Assembly: GCF_031582965.1 (NCBI RefSeq)
Contig: NZ_CP134049.1
Span: 2,666,001-2,730,000 of the forward strand
Origin: Bacillus sp. NEB1478
GTDB taxonomy: Bacteria > Bacillota > Bacilli > Bacillales > Fictibacillaceae
Length of the DNA: 64,000 nt
Direction of reading: 5' to 3'
The notes beneath the pieces are model-generated. The model was not told the DNA's origin and made no database searches. It saw only the letters and a program-made list of their open reading frames with translations. Below, piece after piece: positions 9,193 through 17,424 of the stretch. Position 1 is the stretch's first letter, and every line of letters starts with the position of its first letter. The position numbers and the translations under genes are program-made.

Positions 9193-9486
9193 TTAATTTA
9201 CGAATGTGTTAAACGTTGCGATGACAGCACATCCCATCATGAAAGACCTAAATCCAACTTCGATATTTCGTTTTCCAAGTATAAAGCGAAATATTCGGTC
9301 GACAAGGTGATAAAGAATGTAGGCAATAATTAAAAAGCTGATGAAGATCATTATGAAATTCCAGTGATGAGGAAAGTTCAATAAGTGAAGCGTGCACATG
9401 ATCGTGATGTAAGTCAGCAATTCACTCAGCTTTCGTTCATTCCGATTGTTGAATAGGTAATCGACGATGCGGTTGTATAGTTTCAT
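9193..9486 (-). CDS. Small membrane protein, hypothetical
   Basis: A 97-residue protein with two to three hydrophobic segments (about 22-40, 44-62 and 80-95) and a basic cytoplasmic-type N terminus. The upstream region carries short periodic repeats. No family recognised. Confidence 0.5.
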   Translation of the reverse strand: MKLYNRIVDYLFNNRNERKLSELLTYITIMCTLHLLNFPHHWNFIMIFISFLIIAYILYHLVDRIFRFILGKRNIEVGFRSFMMGCAVIATFNTFVN

Positions 9487-9509
9487 ATTGAAACAGCCTT
9501 TCCTTTTAA

Positions 9510-9575
9510 GTTTGTACAGGATTTTAGCCCTTGTTTGTCGGATTGGGCTCTTCGTTTGTTGAATTACACGAACCT
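9510..9575. repeat. Three imperfect short direct repeats
   Basis: GTTTGTACAGGATT at 9510, GTTTGTCGGATT at 9533 and GTTTGTTGAATT at 9553 recur every 20-23 bases between the GNAT gene and the small membrane gene. Weak, but similar in layout to the repeats at 15384 and 19261. Confidence 0.4.
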
Positions 9576-9601
9576 ACCACTTAGACTCACTCATTACTTA
9601 G

Positions 9602-10168
9602 TTAGTCATTCGGATTCACGATGGCCAGGTGTACGTGGTCTTCCCACTTGCCGTTGATTTTTACATTTTTTCGGTTAAGCCCTTCTCTTTCGAATCCCGC
9701 CTTTTCCAGCACGCGTATCGAACCTAGGTTATGCGGCATCACTCCCGCTTCAACCCGGTGCAGCTTCAATTCTTCAAAAGCGTATGCAACAATCAGCTGA
9801 ACAGCCTCTGTCATATAACCTTTTCCATTATGCTTTTTATCCAAAAAGTAGCCGACATACGCACTCTGAATCGAGCCTCGCATGATTGCAAACAGGTTGA
9901 TCGTACCAATTAGCTCATCGCTCTCATTTAAAAAAAGACCAAAATAATAGTCGTTATCCTTCTTTGCGCTTTCTTTAAACGTCTCCAAACGTTTTTGCTG
10001 TTCTTCCAGCGTATAATATTCTTCATCTCGTTCAGGGGCAAACTGTTCAAAGAAATCTCTATTTTCCAACTGCAGCTGCAGCATAGACTCCGTATCTTCC
10101 TTGCTTAAAAACCTTAAATAAATATGTTCAGCACATAACTTCTCACTCAAATCCATGATCTTTTCCAT
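9602..10168 (-). CDS. GNAT N-acetyltransferase, RimJ/RimL type
   Basis: A 188-residue acetyl-CoA-dependent acetyltransferase. It has LSEKLCAEHIYLRFLSKEDTE at the start, the acetyl-CoA loop region VGYFLDKKHNGKGYMTEA around residue 110, and the C-terminal EAGVMPHNLGSIRVLEKAGF motif typical of enzymes that acetylate ribosomal-protein N termini or small substrates. Substrate not predictable. AAGGAAG precedes the ATG. Other GNAT genes are at 13879 and 25973. Confidence 0.85.
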   Translation of the reverse strand: MEKIMDLSEKLCAEHIYLRFLSKEDTESMLQLQLENRDFFEQFAPERDEEYYTLEEQQKRLETFKESAKKDNDYYFGLFLNESDELIGTINLFAIMRGSIQSAYVGYFLDKKHNGKGYMTEAVQLIVAYAFEELKLHRVEAGVMPHNLGSIRVLEKAGFEREGLNRKNVKINGKWEDHVHLAIVNPND

Positions 10169-10195
10169 CCGATCACTTCCTTTCTCGAATCTTCC

Positions 10196-11035
10196 TCATT
10201 GATCTTTAACAAGCCGAATACTATAGTTTCTCATACTGTCCAGTGTTCCTTCATATTCGAATGTTCCCTTTTCGATCAAATGAAGCAGGCGGTTTTGAAT
10301 AAAAGCATCTCCTGTGTACTGTGTCATATGGCCGAGAACAGTTCCGATCAATCGGGGAGCCTTCATAAAATCTCCGCTCCGTTTTCCATGTATGCGTTTA
10401 GCCATTTTTATAATAAACGAATCAAAATAATCGCTTTCTACACTCTTAATCTTGTGATCTTCCCATATGCGAAGAATCTCGCGTGTTTCATTTAATTGAT
10501 TCCATTCATTAATAAACAACTGTTTCTTCTCCAATGGCAGACGCTCATCATCTTTTGTCTTTTTCATGATTATATTCATATTCTCTGGAGATATCTCCCC
10601 TGTTCGTAAGGAATCATAATAAAGATCAGGCTCTTTACAATACATATCAAAGCTTTCATTTGAGTTAATCACGAGTATTTCATTCCTTTTGTTTTGAAGC
10701 AGCTTCAGCACAAAACGTAATCCAGTTTGTTCATGCGCATTATTTGCAGTCCAAATCGTGATCATTTCATCCTCAGATATCATCTCAATCTCATGAAGTG
10801 TTTGCTGAAAATTCCGCTCAAAATCTTTATCAAAGAAATCGTCAGCCAGATTCAGTTCATTCAGCCAATTCGCTCGTTTTATCATCCCGGAATCATTCTC
10901 TAAATGGTGAAGGGGGCCAATAGAAAATAAATCACCAAAACCTATTACTCTATTCAAATCCTCTTGTCCGCTTTCTTTCAGCATCCATTTCATGCAGCCA
11001 GCTGGAGATTCACCAAACAAAATATGTACGTTCAT
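10196..11035 (-). CDS. DUF1835-family protein
   Basis: A 279-residue soluble protein whose N terminus, MNVHILFGESPAGCMK with FGDLFSIGPL and W-L-N-E segments, matches DUF1835; the C-terminal half fits the associated DUF3658. The biochemical role of this Bacillus family is not established. AAAGGAG precedes the ATG. It lies 10 bases after the small gene at 11046 and probably forms an operon with it. Confidence 0.75.
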   Translation of the reverse strand: MNVHILFGESPAGCMKWMLKESGQEDLNRVIGFGDLFSIGPLHHLENDSGMIKRANWLNELNLADDFFDKDFERNFQQTLHEIEMISEDEMITIWTANNAHEQTGLRFVLKLLQNKRNEILVINSNESFDMYCKEPDLYYDSLRTGEISPENMNIIMKKTKDDERLPLEKKQLFINEWNQLNETREILRIWEDHKIKSVESDYFDSFIIKMAKRIHGKRSGDFMKAPRLIGTVLGHMTQYTGDAFIQNRLLHLIEKGTFEYEGTLDSMRNYSIRLVKDQ

Positions 11036-11045
11036 GAAGACTCCT

Positions 11046-11291
11046 TTAATTTTTATTCGAATTAGACCGTTCGTTTCCTCTCTTAAAGTTACCGGTCACT
11101 TTGGCAAGGATAAGCTGAACTTCTTTTTCACTGTTCGCAGAGTTGATCCTGCTCATTATTTTCTCCGCTTCTTTGCCTTTTAAAATCATAACTTGCTTCC
11201 CTTTGTAATCAATAAACACCGTATTATTCTTCGTTAAGCGATAAGTAAAAATCTCTTCATCAAGCTTTTTCCGTTTGTCAATTTGCCCCAT
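11046..11291 (-). CDS. Small cytoplasmic protein, hypothetical
   Basis: An 81-residue basic protein with a short beta-rich core (FTYRLTKNNTVFIDYKGKQVMILKG) and a helical second half. A GGGGGGACGGGA ribosome site precedes the ATG. It is directly upstream of, and likely co-transcribed with, the DUF1835 gene. Not recognised further. Confidence 0.55.
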   Translation of the reverse strand: MGQIDKRKKLDEEIFTYRLTKNNTVFIDYKGKQVMILKGKEAEKIMSRINSANSEKEVQLILAKVTGNFKRGNERSNSNKN

Positions 11292-11432
11292 TCCCGTCCC
11301 CCCTTATGCTGTCTTAAAAATTTTACCACAATTACCCATAAGAAAAATTAGATAATTCAAACTTTTAAATAAAATTTCTCACTTGCTCATCAATAAAAAA
11401 ACCACCCTTTCATATTTAAAGGCTGGCAATTA

Positions 11433-11939
11433 TTAATTTACAATCGCTAATCTTTCAACTATTTTATCAACACAAGCCTCAATTCCATCATGATAAGTAT
11501 CAACGTTAATGTCGTACCTTTCATTTTGCTGATGAACAAATTTTAATTGATTCTTTGCTTGCCCGATAGTACGATCTCCCCTTACCCCTTCTCTTCGTTC
11601 CAACTCTTCAAGAGGACAGTGCACACCGACAATAAAAACGGGGTATTCATTCAGTGTTTCCAGGCAATCTTCCAATGAAAACTGATCATGCATTACCTGA
11701 TCGACAACGAGATTAATTCCTTTATCAGAAAACATGGCTACCGTTCGATGAAAAAAATACTCTGTCGGAACCGGAATTAACTTGTTTTGATCCCGGTTTT
11801 CCATCATTTCAATGACACGATCAAAATCATCAATGCTTAAGTGAAAATAGTCAGGAAGCTTTTCTACTAATTTTTTGGATAATGTAGATTTTCCCGAACT
11901 GGATACACCGTTTAATAAAATAATTCTTCCTTTACTCAT
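11433..11939 (-). CDS. P-loop kinase, chloramphenicol phosphotransferase-like
   Basis: A 168-residue P-loop protein with Walker A GVSSSGKST at residues 11-19, SIDDFDRVIE as the likely substrate and magnesium region, and VGVHCPLEELERREGVRGDR matching the CPT-like family. Members transfer a phosphate to a small molecule; chloramphenicol resistance cannot be claimed from sequence. GAGAGGGAAG precedes the ATG. Confidence 0.75.
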   Translation of the reverse strand: MSKGRIILLNGVSSSGKSTLSKKLVEKLPDYFHLSIDDFDRVIEMMENRDQNKLIPVPTEYFFHRTVAMFSDKGINLVVDQVMHDQFSLEDCLETLNEYPVFIVGVHCPLEELERREGVRGDRTIGQAKNQLKFVHQQNERYDINVDTYHDGIEACVDKIVERLAIVN

Positions 11940-11954
11940 ACTTCCCTCTCTTAT

Positions 11955-12776
11955 TCATGATTTTGTATTCAGTGTTAAATTACCCTGAATTTGTATTTCA
12001 GTTACAATTTGTTCCTTCTTCCGATAATAAAAATACACGATTACAAACAGCAGTGACGCCATCATCAACACGATCATGTTATTCACCACCGGACTAATTT
12101 CACCTTTGGAAATAAGAATGATTCCGCCGCCTGGTTTCCCGATGAGTCCATATAATAATCCATAAGCGATGTTCAACCCAAAATGAAGGCCGGTATCCGC
12201 CCAGATGGTTCCTGTTTTATAGAACGCAAAGGTTAGTGAACAACCTAATACGAAAGAAAAGACAAAGTTCATAAGCGTAAAGTCACCGTTCCAAAAATCA
12301 TCCAGTGCATAAATGATAATGCTGATGATCCCAATCATGATAGGAGACAACTTTCCTTTTAATAGATTCATCACATAGCCGCGTGTAACAAGATCGTTAA
12401 TAAACGAACCAAGAAAAAAACCAACCAGCACTTGAAGCAAATTCCACGCGGCATTCCAACCCATTTGAACACCTGTTATTTCAAATTTGCCTAAACTCCA
12501 ATATGTAAAATACAAAAGTGACCAAACACTAAAGCCAAACAAAAAACTAACAAAGAAATACTTGATGTAATTTGAATTCTTTGTTAATCCAATCCCTCGC
12601 AGACCAGGTAATCCATTTAATTTTGCAATATAGGAAGCGATCGGAAAAAATAGCAAAATACTAATAAATTGAATGATTGTGTTCGAGATCATATGAGTCG
12701 TGACATTAAAATACAAATCGAGTAGAATAAATCCACCTAAACCAAACCCTAATTTCTTCATCGTTTGCATCCTCAT
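11955..12776 (-). CDS. CPBP (Abi) family membrane protein with altered catalytic motif
   Basis: A 273-residue protein with about eight transmembrane segments, in the CPBP intramembrane protease family. The normal EExxxRG motif reads NDLVTRG here (near residue 135), so both catalytic glutamates are replaced. The later HFGLN segment keeps its His and Asn. It is therefore probably a non-proteolytic member or a divergent enzyme. The ATG overlaps the stop of the upstream gene in ATGA, indicating translational coupling. Confidence 0.7.
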   Translation of the reverse strand: MRMQTMKKLGFGLGGFILLDLYFNVTTHMISNTIIQFISILLFFPIASYIAKLNGLPGLRGIGLTKNSNYIKYFFVSFLFGFSVWSLLYFTYWSLGKFEITGVQMGWNAAWNLLQVLVGFFLGSFINDLVTRGYVMNLLKGKLSPIMIGIISIIIYALDDFWNGDFTLMNFVFSFVLGCSLTFAFYKTGTIWADTGLHFGLNIAYGLLYGLIGKPGGGIILISKGEISPVVNNMIVLMMASLLFVIVYFYYRKKEQIVTEIQIQGNLTLNTKS

Positions 12777-13057
12777 TTTCGCAGTACTGACACTGCTTTA
12801 TGTTCTTCTTCTTTTTTTACATATATATCAAATTGCGTGTTTTCATTATAATGACGGGCTCGTACACTCACGGGGACTTCCGTTCTATATTTCACACCGG
12901 CCTCTTTCAGCTTTCCGGTAATTTGAAAATAATTCTCCTCACTTAATGCAGTATAAAAGAGTTTCCAATTACGGTTTAAAATAGATTTAATAACCATACT
13001 TAATACACTAAAACTAAGAAAGGCAAGCAAAATAAGCCAAAAAAAAGTTGTTGTCAT
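12773..13057 (-). CDS. Small membrane-anchored protein, hypothetical
   Basis: From the ATG at 13057 this is a 94-residue protein with one N-terminal transmembrane segment (TFFWLILLAFLSFSVLSMV) and a soluble domain with alternating beta strands (GVKYRTEVPVSVRAR) that faintly resembles DUF2007-type signal proteins. The frame stays open to a TTG at 13135, adding a very basic 26-residue tail, but no ribosome site supports that start. An AAAGGA lies about 13 bases before the ATG. It is coupled to the CPBP gene by a 4-base overlap. Confidence 0.5.
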   Translation of the reverse strand: MTTTFFWLILLAFLSFSVLSMVIKSILNRNWKLFYTALSEENYFQITGKLKEAGVKYRTEVPVSVRARHYNENTQFDIYVKKEEEHKAVSVLRK

Positions 13058-13171
13058 GCGTAAATCAGCATCCTTTCTTGTCTTTTTAAACGTTCTTTTC
13101 CGTTTCTTTTTTCCATTCGTTTTACGCCGAAACAATTCTTATTTATAATCAAAAGAAAACGGAGGTACGTA

Positions 13172-13561
13172 ATGGGAGTATTAAATAAGTTAAAAAACTA
13201 TGCAAAGAAATTAAAACAAGATTTATTTGTCATATATCTCTCGTACAAAGATCATAGAACACCTTGGCATGCCAAGGCAGTTGCTATTTGTGTGGTGGCT
13301 TATGCCTTCAGCCCCATTGATTTAATTCCCGATTTCATTCCAGTTTTGGGATACCTGGACGACTTGATCATCGTTCCTCTCGGGATCTCCCTTGCTTTAA
13401 AATTAATCCCGCAGATCGTGATTGACGAAAATCGTGAAATGGCTGAACAAATAAAACAAAAAGGTAAACCGAAGAACTGGTTTGTCGGAATTATCTTTAT
13501 TATGATTTGGATCTTGTTAGCCGTTTGGATAGGCAAATTAGTAATTGGATTTCGACAGTAA
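13172..13561 (+). CDS. YkvA-like DUF1232 membrane protein
   Basis: A 129-residue protein with the DUF1232 signature AYAFSPIDLIPDFIPVLGYLDD (split over residues 47-68) and a C-terminal transmembrane segment (about 108-127). The family is widespread and its role is not established. ACGGAGG precedes the ATG. It lies divergent from the CPBP operon. Confidence 0.8.
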   Translation: MGVLNKLKNYAKKLKQDLFVIYLSYKDHRTPWHAKAVAICVVAYAFSPIDLIPDFIPVLGYLDDLIIVPLGISLALKLIPQIVIDENREMAEQIKQKGKPKNWFVGIIFIMIWILLAVWIGKLVIGFRQ

Positions 13562-13595
13562 AAAAGGGCTGCGCGATCAACAGCTCCTTTCCTCA

Positions 13596-13838
13596 TTAAC
13601 CAAACAAAATATCTAAGACTGTACTTAACTGTCCCTTTTTGCCTTCTAACACATTCGGATCATACACTTCGACATATCCGCAATTTGCGCATGACACAAA
13701 AAGAAAATGATTATGCTGGATATCAAAGAGTTTGCTTAAACCTGATCCAGTCATAGCAAGTTCCTTTGTTCTGCACTGTGAATGACTGCATTTTGTACAC
13801 TTAAATTTATTTCGGATCGCCTCTCCCACTCTGCTCAT
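13596..13838 (-). CDS. Zinc-ribbon nucleic-acid-binding-type protein
   Basis: An 80-residue protein with two CxxC knuckles, FKCTKC and SCANCGYVEVY, and further cysteines in SQCRTK, the pattern of small zinc-ribbon proteins of Bacillaceae annotated as nucleic-acid binding. The start is taken at MSRVGEAI because AAGGAG is 9 bases upstream of it; the two earlier ATGs are too close to that site. Confidence 0.65.
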   Translation of the reverse strand: MSRVGEAIRNKFKCTKCSHSQCRTKELAMTGSGLSKLFDIQHNHFLFVSCANCGYVEVYDPNVLEGKKGQLSTVLDILFG

Positions 13839-13878
13839 CTTCATCATCTCCTTAACGTAAATAACTTCCCATTGCTGA

Positions 13879-14326
13879 TTATTTAACCAGCTCCCACTTC
13901 AACATGTTCCCATCTTGCCTTGTTTTGTTCATTTTTAGTTTTTCTAAAACTTTTATGGATGCAGTGTTATCATCTAAACATTCCGCAACCACGTTATGTA
14001 CTTCCTGATGGTCCAACGCCCACTCTATGATTCTATGAACGGATTCAGTCGCATAGCCCTTATTTTGAGCCGATGGAATGATGCCATACCCAACTTCAAC
14101 AGTGTGATCCACCGGTTTTCCTTTAAAGCCGATGTCACCGATAATCATGCCTGATTCTTTTTCAATAACAAACCAAACACCCCAGCCTAGCAGACTAGCA
14201 TCCTCTTTCAAGTTCTCTAAATATTTTTTTATAAAACCGTGGATCTCATAATCATCTGGAGATAACTTGGATGTAAAGGCATGATCCCCCGGAATGATTT
14301 TCAGTCTGTTCGTTTAAATCATCCAT
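13879..14326 (-). pseudogene. GNAT acetyltransferase with an N-terminal frameshift
   Basis: The frame ending at 13879 encodes a clear GNAT domain (GWGVWFVIEKESGMIIGDIG, GYGIIPSAQNKGYATESV, NTASIKVLEKL). Homologous sequence continues upstream of any normal start through LKIIPGDHAF and DDYEIHGFIKKYL up to a TAA at 14314. An ATG with a good AAGGGG site lies at 14326, but it is out of frame by one base: dropping one A in the TTTAAAC run would join MDDL to TNRLKIIP. It is probably a one-base frameshift mutation or a sequencing error. If translated as it stands, only a TTG at 14211 is available. Confidence 0.6.
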
Positions 14327-14493
14327 TTCGTCCCCTTTTTCAACAATTAGTAATGGTAATTCAATCATATGTTTATGGAAAAATTTAGTCAACGAGAAAA
14401 ATCAACCCCCATAAATGAGCGTTTCATTATAAATAGTTTAAGGAGTACATAAACGATCATGACTTATGTGAACTGTTTTAAAGGAGGAAAAAA

Positions 14494-14811
14494 ATGGAGC
14501 CTTATGTAAAAGATGCTCTGCTAGAGTGGAAAGAAGAAATTGCAAAGCAAAAGAATGAATTAGATGAAGAATATGAAAGAGTGAAAAGTGAACTTCAGCT
14601 TTATTCTTATAAATTTGGTATAACAAAACAAGTGATTCAATCCACGATCAATGAGGAAATCATAAACAATATCAAATCAACTTATCAAAAGCCTTTCGAA
14701 GTGAAGTACAATGAGCTAAAAGAAACGATAAAGAAGCTCGAAGAAAAACGCAGTGTGTTTAAGATGTTCGTAGAGAAAATCGAGAATGTTAGTGAAATTA
14801 AAGAAAATTAA
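14494..14811 (+). CDS. Coiled-coil protein, hypothetical
   Basis: A 105-residue, almost entirely helical protein with heptad-like Lys/Glu/Leu spacing in residues 10-35 and 68-100. AAAGGAGG precedes the ATG and a strong terminator follows, so it is monocistronic. No family recognised. Confidence 0.6.
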   Translation: MEPYVKDALLEWKEEIAKQKNELDEEYERVKSELQLYSYKFGITKQVIQSTINEEIINNIKSTYQKPFEVKYNELKETIKKLEEKRSVFKMFVEKIENVSEIKEN

Positions 14812-14852
14812 AGAAAAAGATAACTTCCCTCCAAAGAAGTTATCTTTATTTT
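14812..14852. terminator. Bidirectional terminator
   Basis: AAAGATAACTT / AAGTTATCTTT stem with A and T tracts on either side, between convergent genes. Confidence 0.85.
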
Positions 14853-15172
14853 TGGTTATTCCTTATCATCTGCTCCAGCTTTTTCACGGTTTCTGTAAGA
14901 TCATCTATTTGTTTCTGCATTTTGTCTTTTTCTTGGTCAGACTTAAAATCATCTACCTGAGATTGAAAATCAGCACTAACATCTGAGTTTAGCTGTATAA
15001 TATCACCTATTGTTCCGAACGTATCTCCAATAACATTTAGGATACCGCCAATTATTGCCAAATACGTTCCGGTATTATTAGGCGGTTTATATACAAAGTT
15101 CCCATCACCATCCGTTGCAGATGGTGTTGCAGGAGGGTCTTTGACAACTCCCGGGACCCTATAATAATTCAA
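14846..15172 (-). CDS. Hypothetical protein with glycine-rich hydrophobic core and C-terminal coiled coil
   Basis: From the TTG at 15172 this is a 108-residue protein. It has a Pro-rich N terminus, a Gly/Ile-rich segment (YLAIIGGILNVIGDTFGTIG) that could insert in or lie on a membrane, and a coiled coil (KMQKQIDDLTETVKKLEQM) at the end. GGAG lies 8 bases before the TTG, whereas the GTG at 15181 directly abuts that site, so the TTG is preferred. Not recognised. Confidence 0.5.
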   Translation of the reverse strand: MNYYRVPGVVKDPPATPSATDGDGNFVYKPPNNTGTYLAIIGGILNVIGDTFGTIGDIIQLNSDVSADFQSQVDDFKSDQEKDKMQKQIDDLTETVKKLEQMIRNNQK

Positions 15173-15383
15173 CGGTATCACTCCAGTCTGAACATAAACT
15201 TCTACCCAGATATCATATGGAGTTTTCTTATAAAAAGTTCGGCTTGATAATTATTTTGCCATGTATTCTTCATTAGCCTGTTTGACTTGTTTGCTGAAAG
15301 CACTTTCCTGAATGCGAAGCCGAGCGTGATGAGTTTAAATATGTATAACGTTTTTGCTGAGTAAAAAAGGATAATTATCTTTT

Positions 15384-15457
15384 TTGGTAGGATTACTCTT
15401 CTTTTTGGTAGGATTGATACCTCATTTGGTAGAATTCTCCTCCACTTTGGTAGGATT
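15384..15457. repeat. Four direct repeats with an exact 21-bp period
   Basis: TTGGTAGGATT-like cores start at 15384, 15405, 15426 and 15447, exactly 21 bases apart, with variable 10-base spacers. The third copy reads TTGGTAGAATT. Because 21 is a multiple of 3, the minus strand shows an artificial ILPK heptad repeat, which I do not take as a gene. Confidence 0.8.
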
Positions 15458-15486
15458 CGCTGCAAGTGATCAAGTCTCCACTGTAC

Positions 15487-15984
15487 TTAATACCTTAAAT
15501 CCTCACGAATCGGCATGCCCTTTTCGTTACAATAATCGCAATACTTCTTATATACGGAGAAAATATCATCTTGGCCGATGATTTGGTCTTGTTCATCGAA
15601 ATACTGAAGGGATCCGCCCAAAATAAAGAGGGAAATCACATCTTCTCCTTCAGTAATTAATGTATGTATATCTCCAGGCGGTTCGAATATGAATGTTCCC
15701 GGTTTCGCGATCCATTCTTTCTCTGCGTATCGCCACCTCCCTTGGAGATTATAACCCATCACACTTCCACCTGTATGCCTGTGCCGTGTTAACGTTTGAT
15801 TACTTTTTATTTTAAACAAATAAGTCCACGTTCCTCTTGTGAAGTCGAATCGAATCGGCTTAAAGTGGCATACTTCGTTCTCTTCAAAAGGAATCCATGG
15901 CATTTCTTCCGTATCCACTACTCTCTCGGGCAGCTGGAGAATTTCTGCAAATTTTATTAAACCATCATCCACAAGTTTGTTCAT
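15487..15984 (-). CDS. Cupin protein, 2,4'-dihydroxyacetophenone dioxygenase family
   Basis: A 165-residue single-cupin protein. Metal-binding residues are seen in TRHRHTGGSVMGYNLQG (about 64-80) and in GDIHTLITE (about 104-112). The spacing and the FEPPGDIHTL motif match proteins annotated as 2,4'-dihydroxyacetophenone dioxygenase-like, which cleave a C-C bond with Fe(II), but most homologues are uncharacterised. No pathway partners are nearby. Confidence 0.7.
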   Translation of the reverse strand: MNKLVDDGLIKFAEILQLPERVVDTEEMPWIPFEENEVCHFKPIRFDFTRGTWTYLFKIKSNQTLTRHRHTGGSVMGYNLQGRWRYAEKEWIAKPGTFIFEPPGDIHTLITEGEDVISLFILGGSLQYFDEQDQIIGQDDIFSVYKKYCDYCNEKGMPIREDLRY

Positions 15985-16088
15985 TTCATCGAACCTCTTT
16001 CTATCTGTAAAGTCTTAACTAAGAACTGAATACAAATTCTGTGGAAATGAACAAATTCCTTTTTAAATACACATTTTCCATTAAAACT

Positions 16089-16316
16089 TTATCCCGCCAA
16101 TAAATAAGAGCCATTACCACCGTCGCTGTTTACAGCTCCTGATAATCGCCCTTTATGTTTCACCTGATTCAATTTGTCTTTCTTTGTTTTCGTTTTCTTT
16201 GATGCCATCATTTTGTAAATGTCCGCGGTCGCGAATGAACTTCTGTTCGACTCCGGATTTCTTTTTCCTTCTCGAACTAATTTATCTCTTAGTTTCCTGG
16301 CTTGCGTTTTCGCCAT
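16089..16316 (-). CDS. Small basic protein, YqkK-like
   Basis: A 75-residue highly basic protein starting MAKTQARKLRDKLVREGKRNPESNR, which resembles the small Bacillus protein YqkK of unknown function. The frame is open further upstream, but GGGAGAG lies 7 bases before this ATG, and the upstream extension is unlike any conserved sequence. Confidence 0.6.
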   Translation of the reverse strand: MAKTQARKLRDKLVREGKRNPESNRSSFATADIYKMMASKKTKTKKDKLNQVKHKGRLSGAVNSDGGNGSYLLAG

Positions 16317-16431
16317 ATTGATTCTCTCCCTTATTATTCGATAATCACTGCTGTTTTTATTATAGTGCCCTTTCATTATTATGATACTATTAACCTGTAA
16401 TGATTTCCATAAAATTGAAAGAGTGATGATT

Positions 16432-16854
16432 ATGATAGCCACTGAAATCATAGATGTTGTTGTTAAAGGAATCATTTTTCATGAAAAAAAAATGCTCATC
16501 GTAAAACGTTCGGATGATGACGAGTTTGGTGCCGGAACAAGGGAATTTGTCGGAGGTAAGATCGAATTTGAGGAAGAATTAGAAACCGCTCTTATTCGGG
16601 AAACAAAAGAAGAGGCTGGATTGGACATAATGGTAGACAAGCTTTTGTATGCAACATCCTTTTTTACAAGTACAGAGCGAAAAGTCATCCTTCTAAAATA
16701 CATATGTAAAAGCGGAACATCTCATGTTGTGATTTCTGACGAGCACTCAGATTTTAAATGGGTTTCAGCAGAAGAGCTTCAACTGTATCTGCCTTCCCAC
16801 ATCCTGGCAGATTTTGAAAAGAACTGCGTATATTCTAAGCATGCAGTAATTTAG
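16432..16854 (+). CDS. NUDIX hydrolase
   Basis: A 140-residue NUDIX enzyme that would cleave a nucleoside diphosphate linked to another moiety. The NUDIX box fits the consensus fully: G-KIEFE-E-ELETALI-RE-TK-EE-A-GL, around residues 40-62. The ATG at 16432 is chosen because GAAAGAG is 8 bases upstream; ATG codons at 16426 and 16381 are less well placed. It ends 14 bases before the next gene, so the two form an operon. Confidence 0.85.
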   Translation: MIATEIIDVVVKGIIFHEKKMLIVKRSDDDEFGAGTREFVGGKIEFEEELETALIRETKEEAGLDIMVDKLLYATSFFTSTERKVILLKYICKSGTSHVVISDEHSDFKWVSAEELQLYLPSHILADFEKNCVYSKHAVI

Positions 16855-16868
16855 ATAGGAGAATCCCT

Positions 16869-17378
16869 ATGGAAAAAGAATTAGCGATCTCAATTATCAC
16901 TCTAATGGACAAATGGCAGGAAAAACCATCAGCCAAATATGATGTTCAAAAGTTTCGTTTAACTGATAACCAGCTTCCTGACTTCCACCAATGGACAAAG
17001 GAAAAAACAGTACTTGCCGCTTTTTCCGTATCGATTCCTGAAGAAAACGGCTATTATTTTCTGTTTATCGACTGGCATAGAAATGACAACTTTTACCTGG
17101 TTATCTATACTCATAACAAATCAACCACTGTAGCAGAAATACAGCGCACATCGACTATAGATGAAATCCCTCAATTGATATGGACATACAATCCATTGAA
17201 AAGGGATGGAAAGAACGATATACGAAAATCTTATTTTAAACAGACTTTTGGTTCTTTAACTGTTCACATTCCAATCCCGCAGAAACCAAAAGACGTTGAA
17301 CGATTTGCCGCTGACCTCTTCAAACTTTCCCATAACCGAATGAGAGCGGATAAAGCACATGAGATATTTAATTTGTAA
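16869..17378 (+). CDS. Hypothetical protein downstream of the NUDIX hydrolase
   Basis: A 169-residue soluble protein, rich in aromatic residues with alternating beta structure (NGYYFLFIDWHRNDNFYLVIY). No signal peptide or motif that I recognise. TAGGAG precedes the ATG. It is co-transcribed with the NUDIX gene and ends at a terminator. Confidence 0.6.
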   Translation: MEKELAISIITLMDKWQEKPSAKYDVQKFRLTDNQLPDFHQWTKEKTVLAAFSVSIPEENGYYFLFIDWHRNDNFYLVIYTHNKSTTVAEIQRTSTIDEIPQLIWTYNPLKRDGKNDIRKSYFKQTFGSLTVHIPIPQKPKDVERFAADLFKLSHNRMRADKAHEIFNL

Positions 17379-17386
17379 GAAATGAT

Positions 17387-17424
17387 AAACGCCTGATGAC
17401 ATAATCTCATCAGGCGCTTTTTTC
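17387..17424. terminator. Bidirectional terminator
   Basis: AAACGCCTGATGA / TCATCAGGCGCTTTTTT between the convergent hypothetical gene and comK-like copy 2. Confidence 0.85.

Noticed and set aside
15202..15465. Open minus-strand frame with ILPK heptad repeats
   Set aside because: The repeats arise from the 21-bp DNA array; there is no ribosome site and no plausible protein family.
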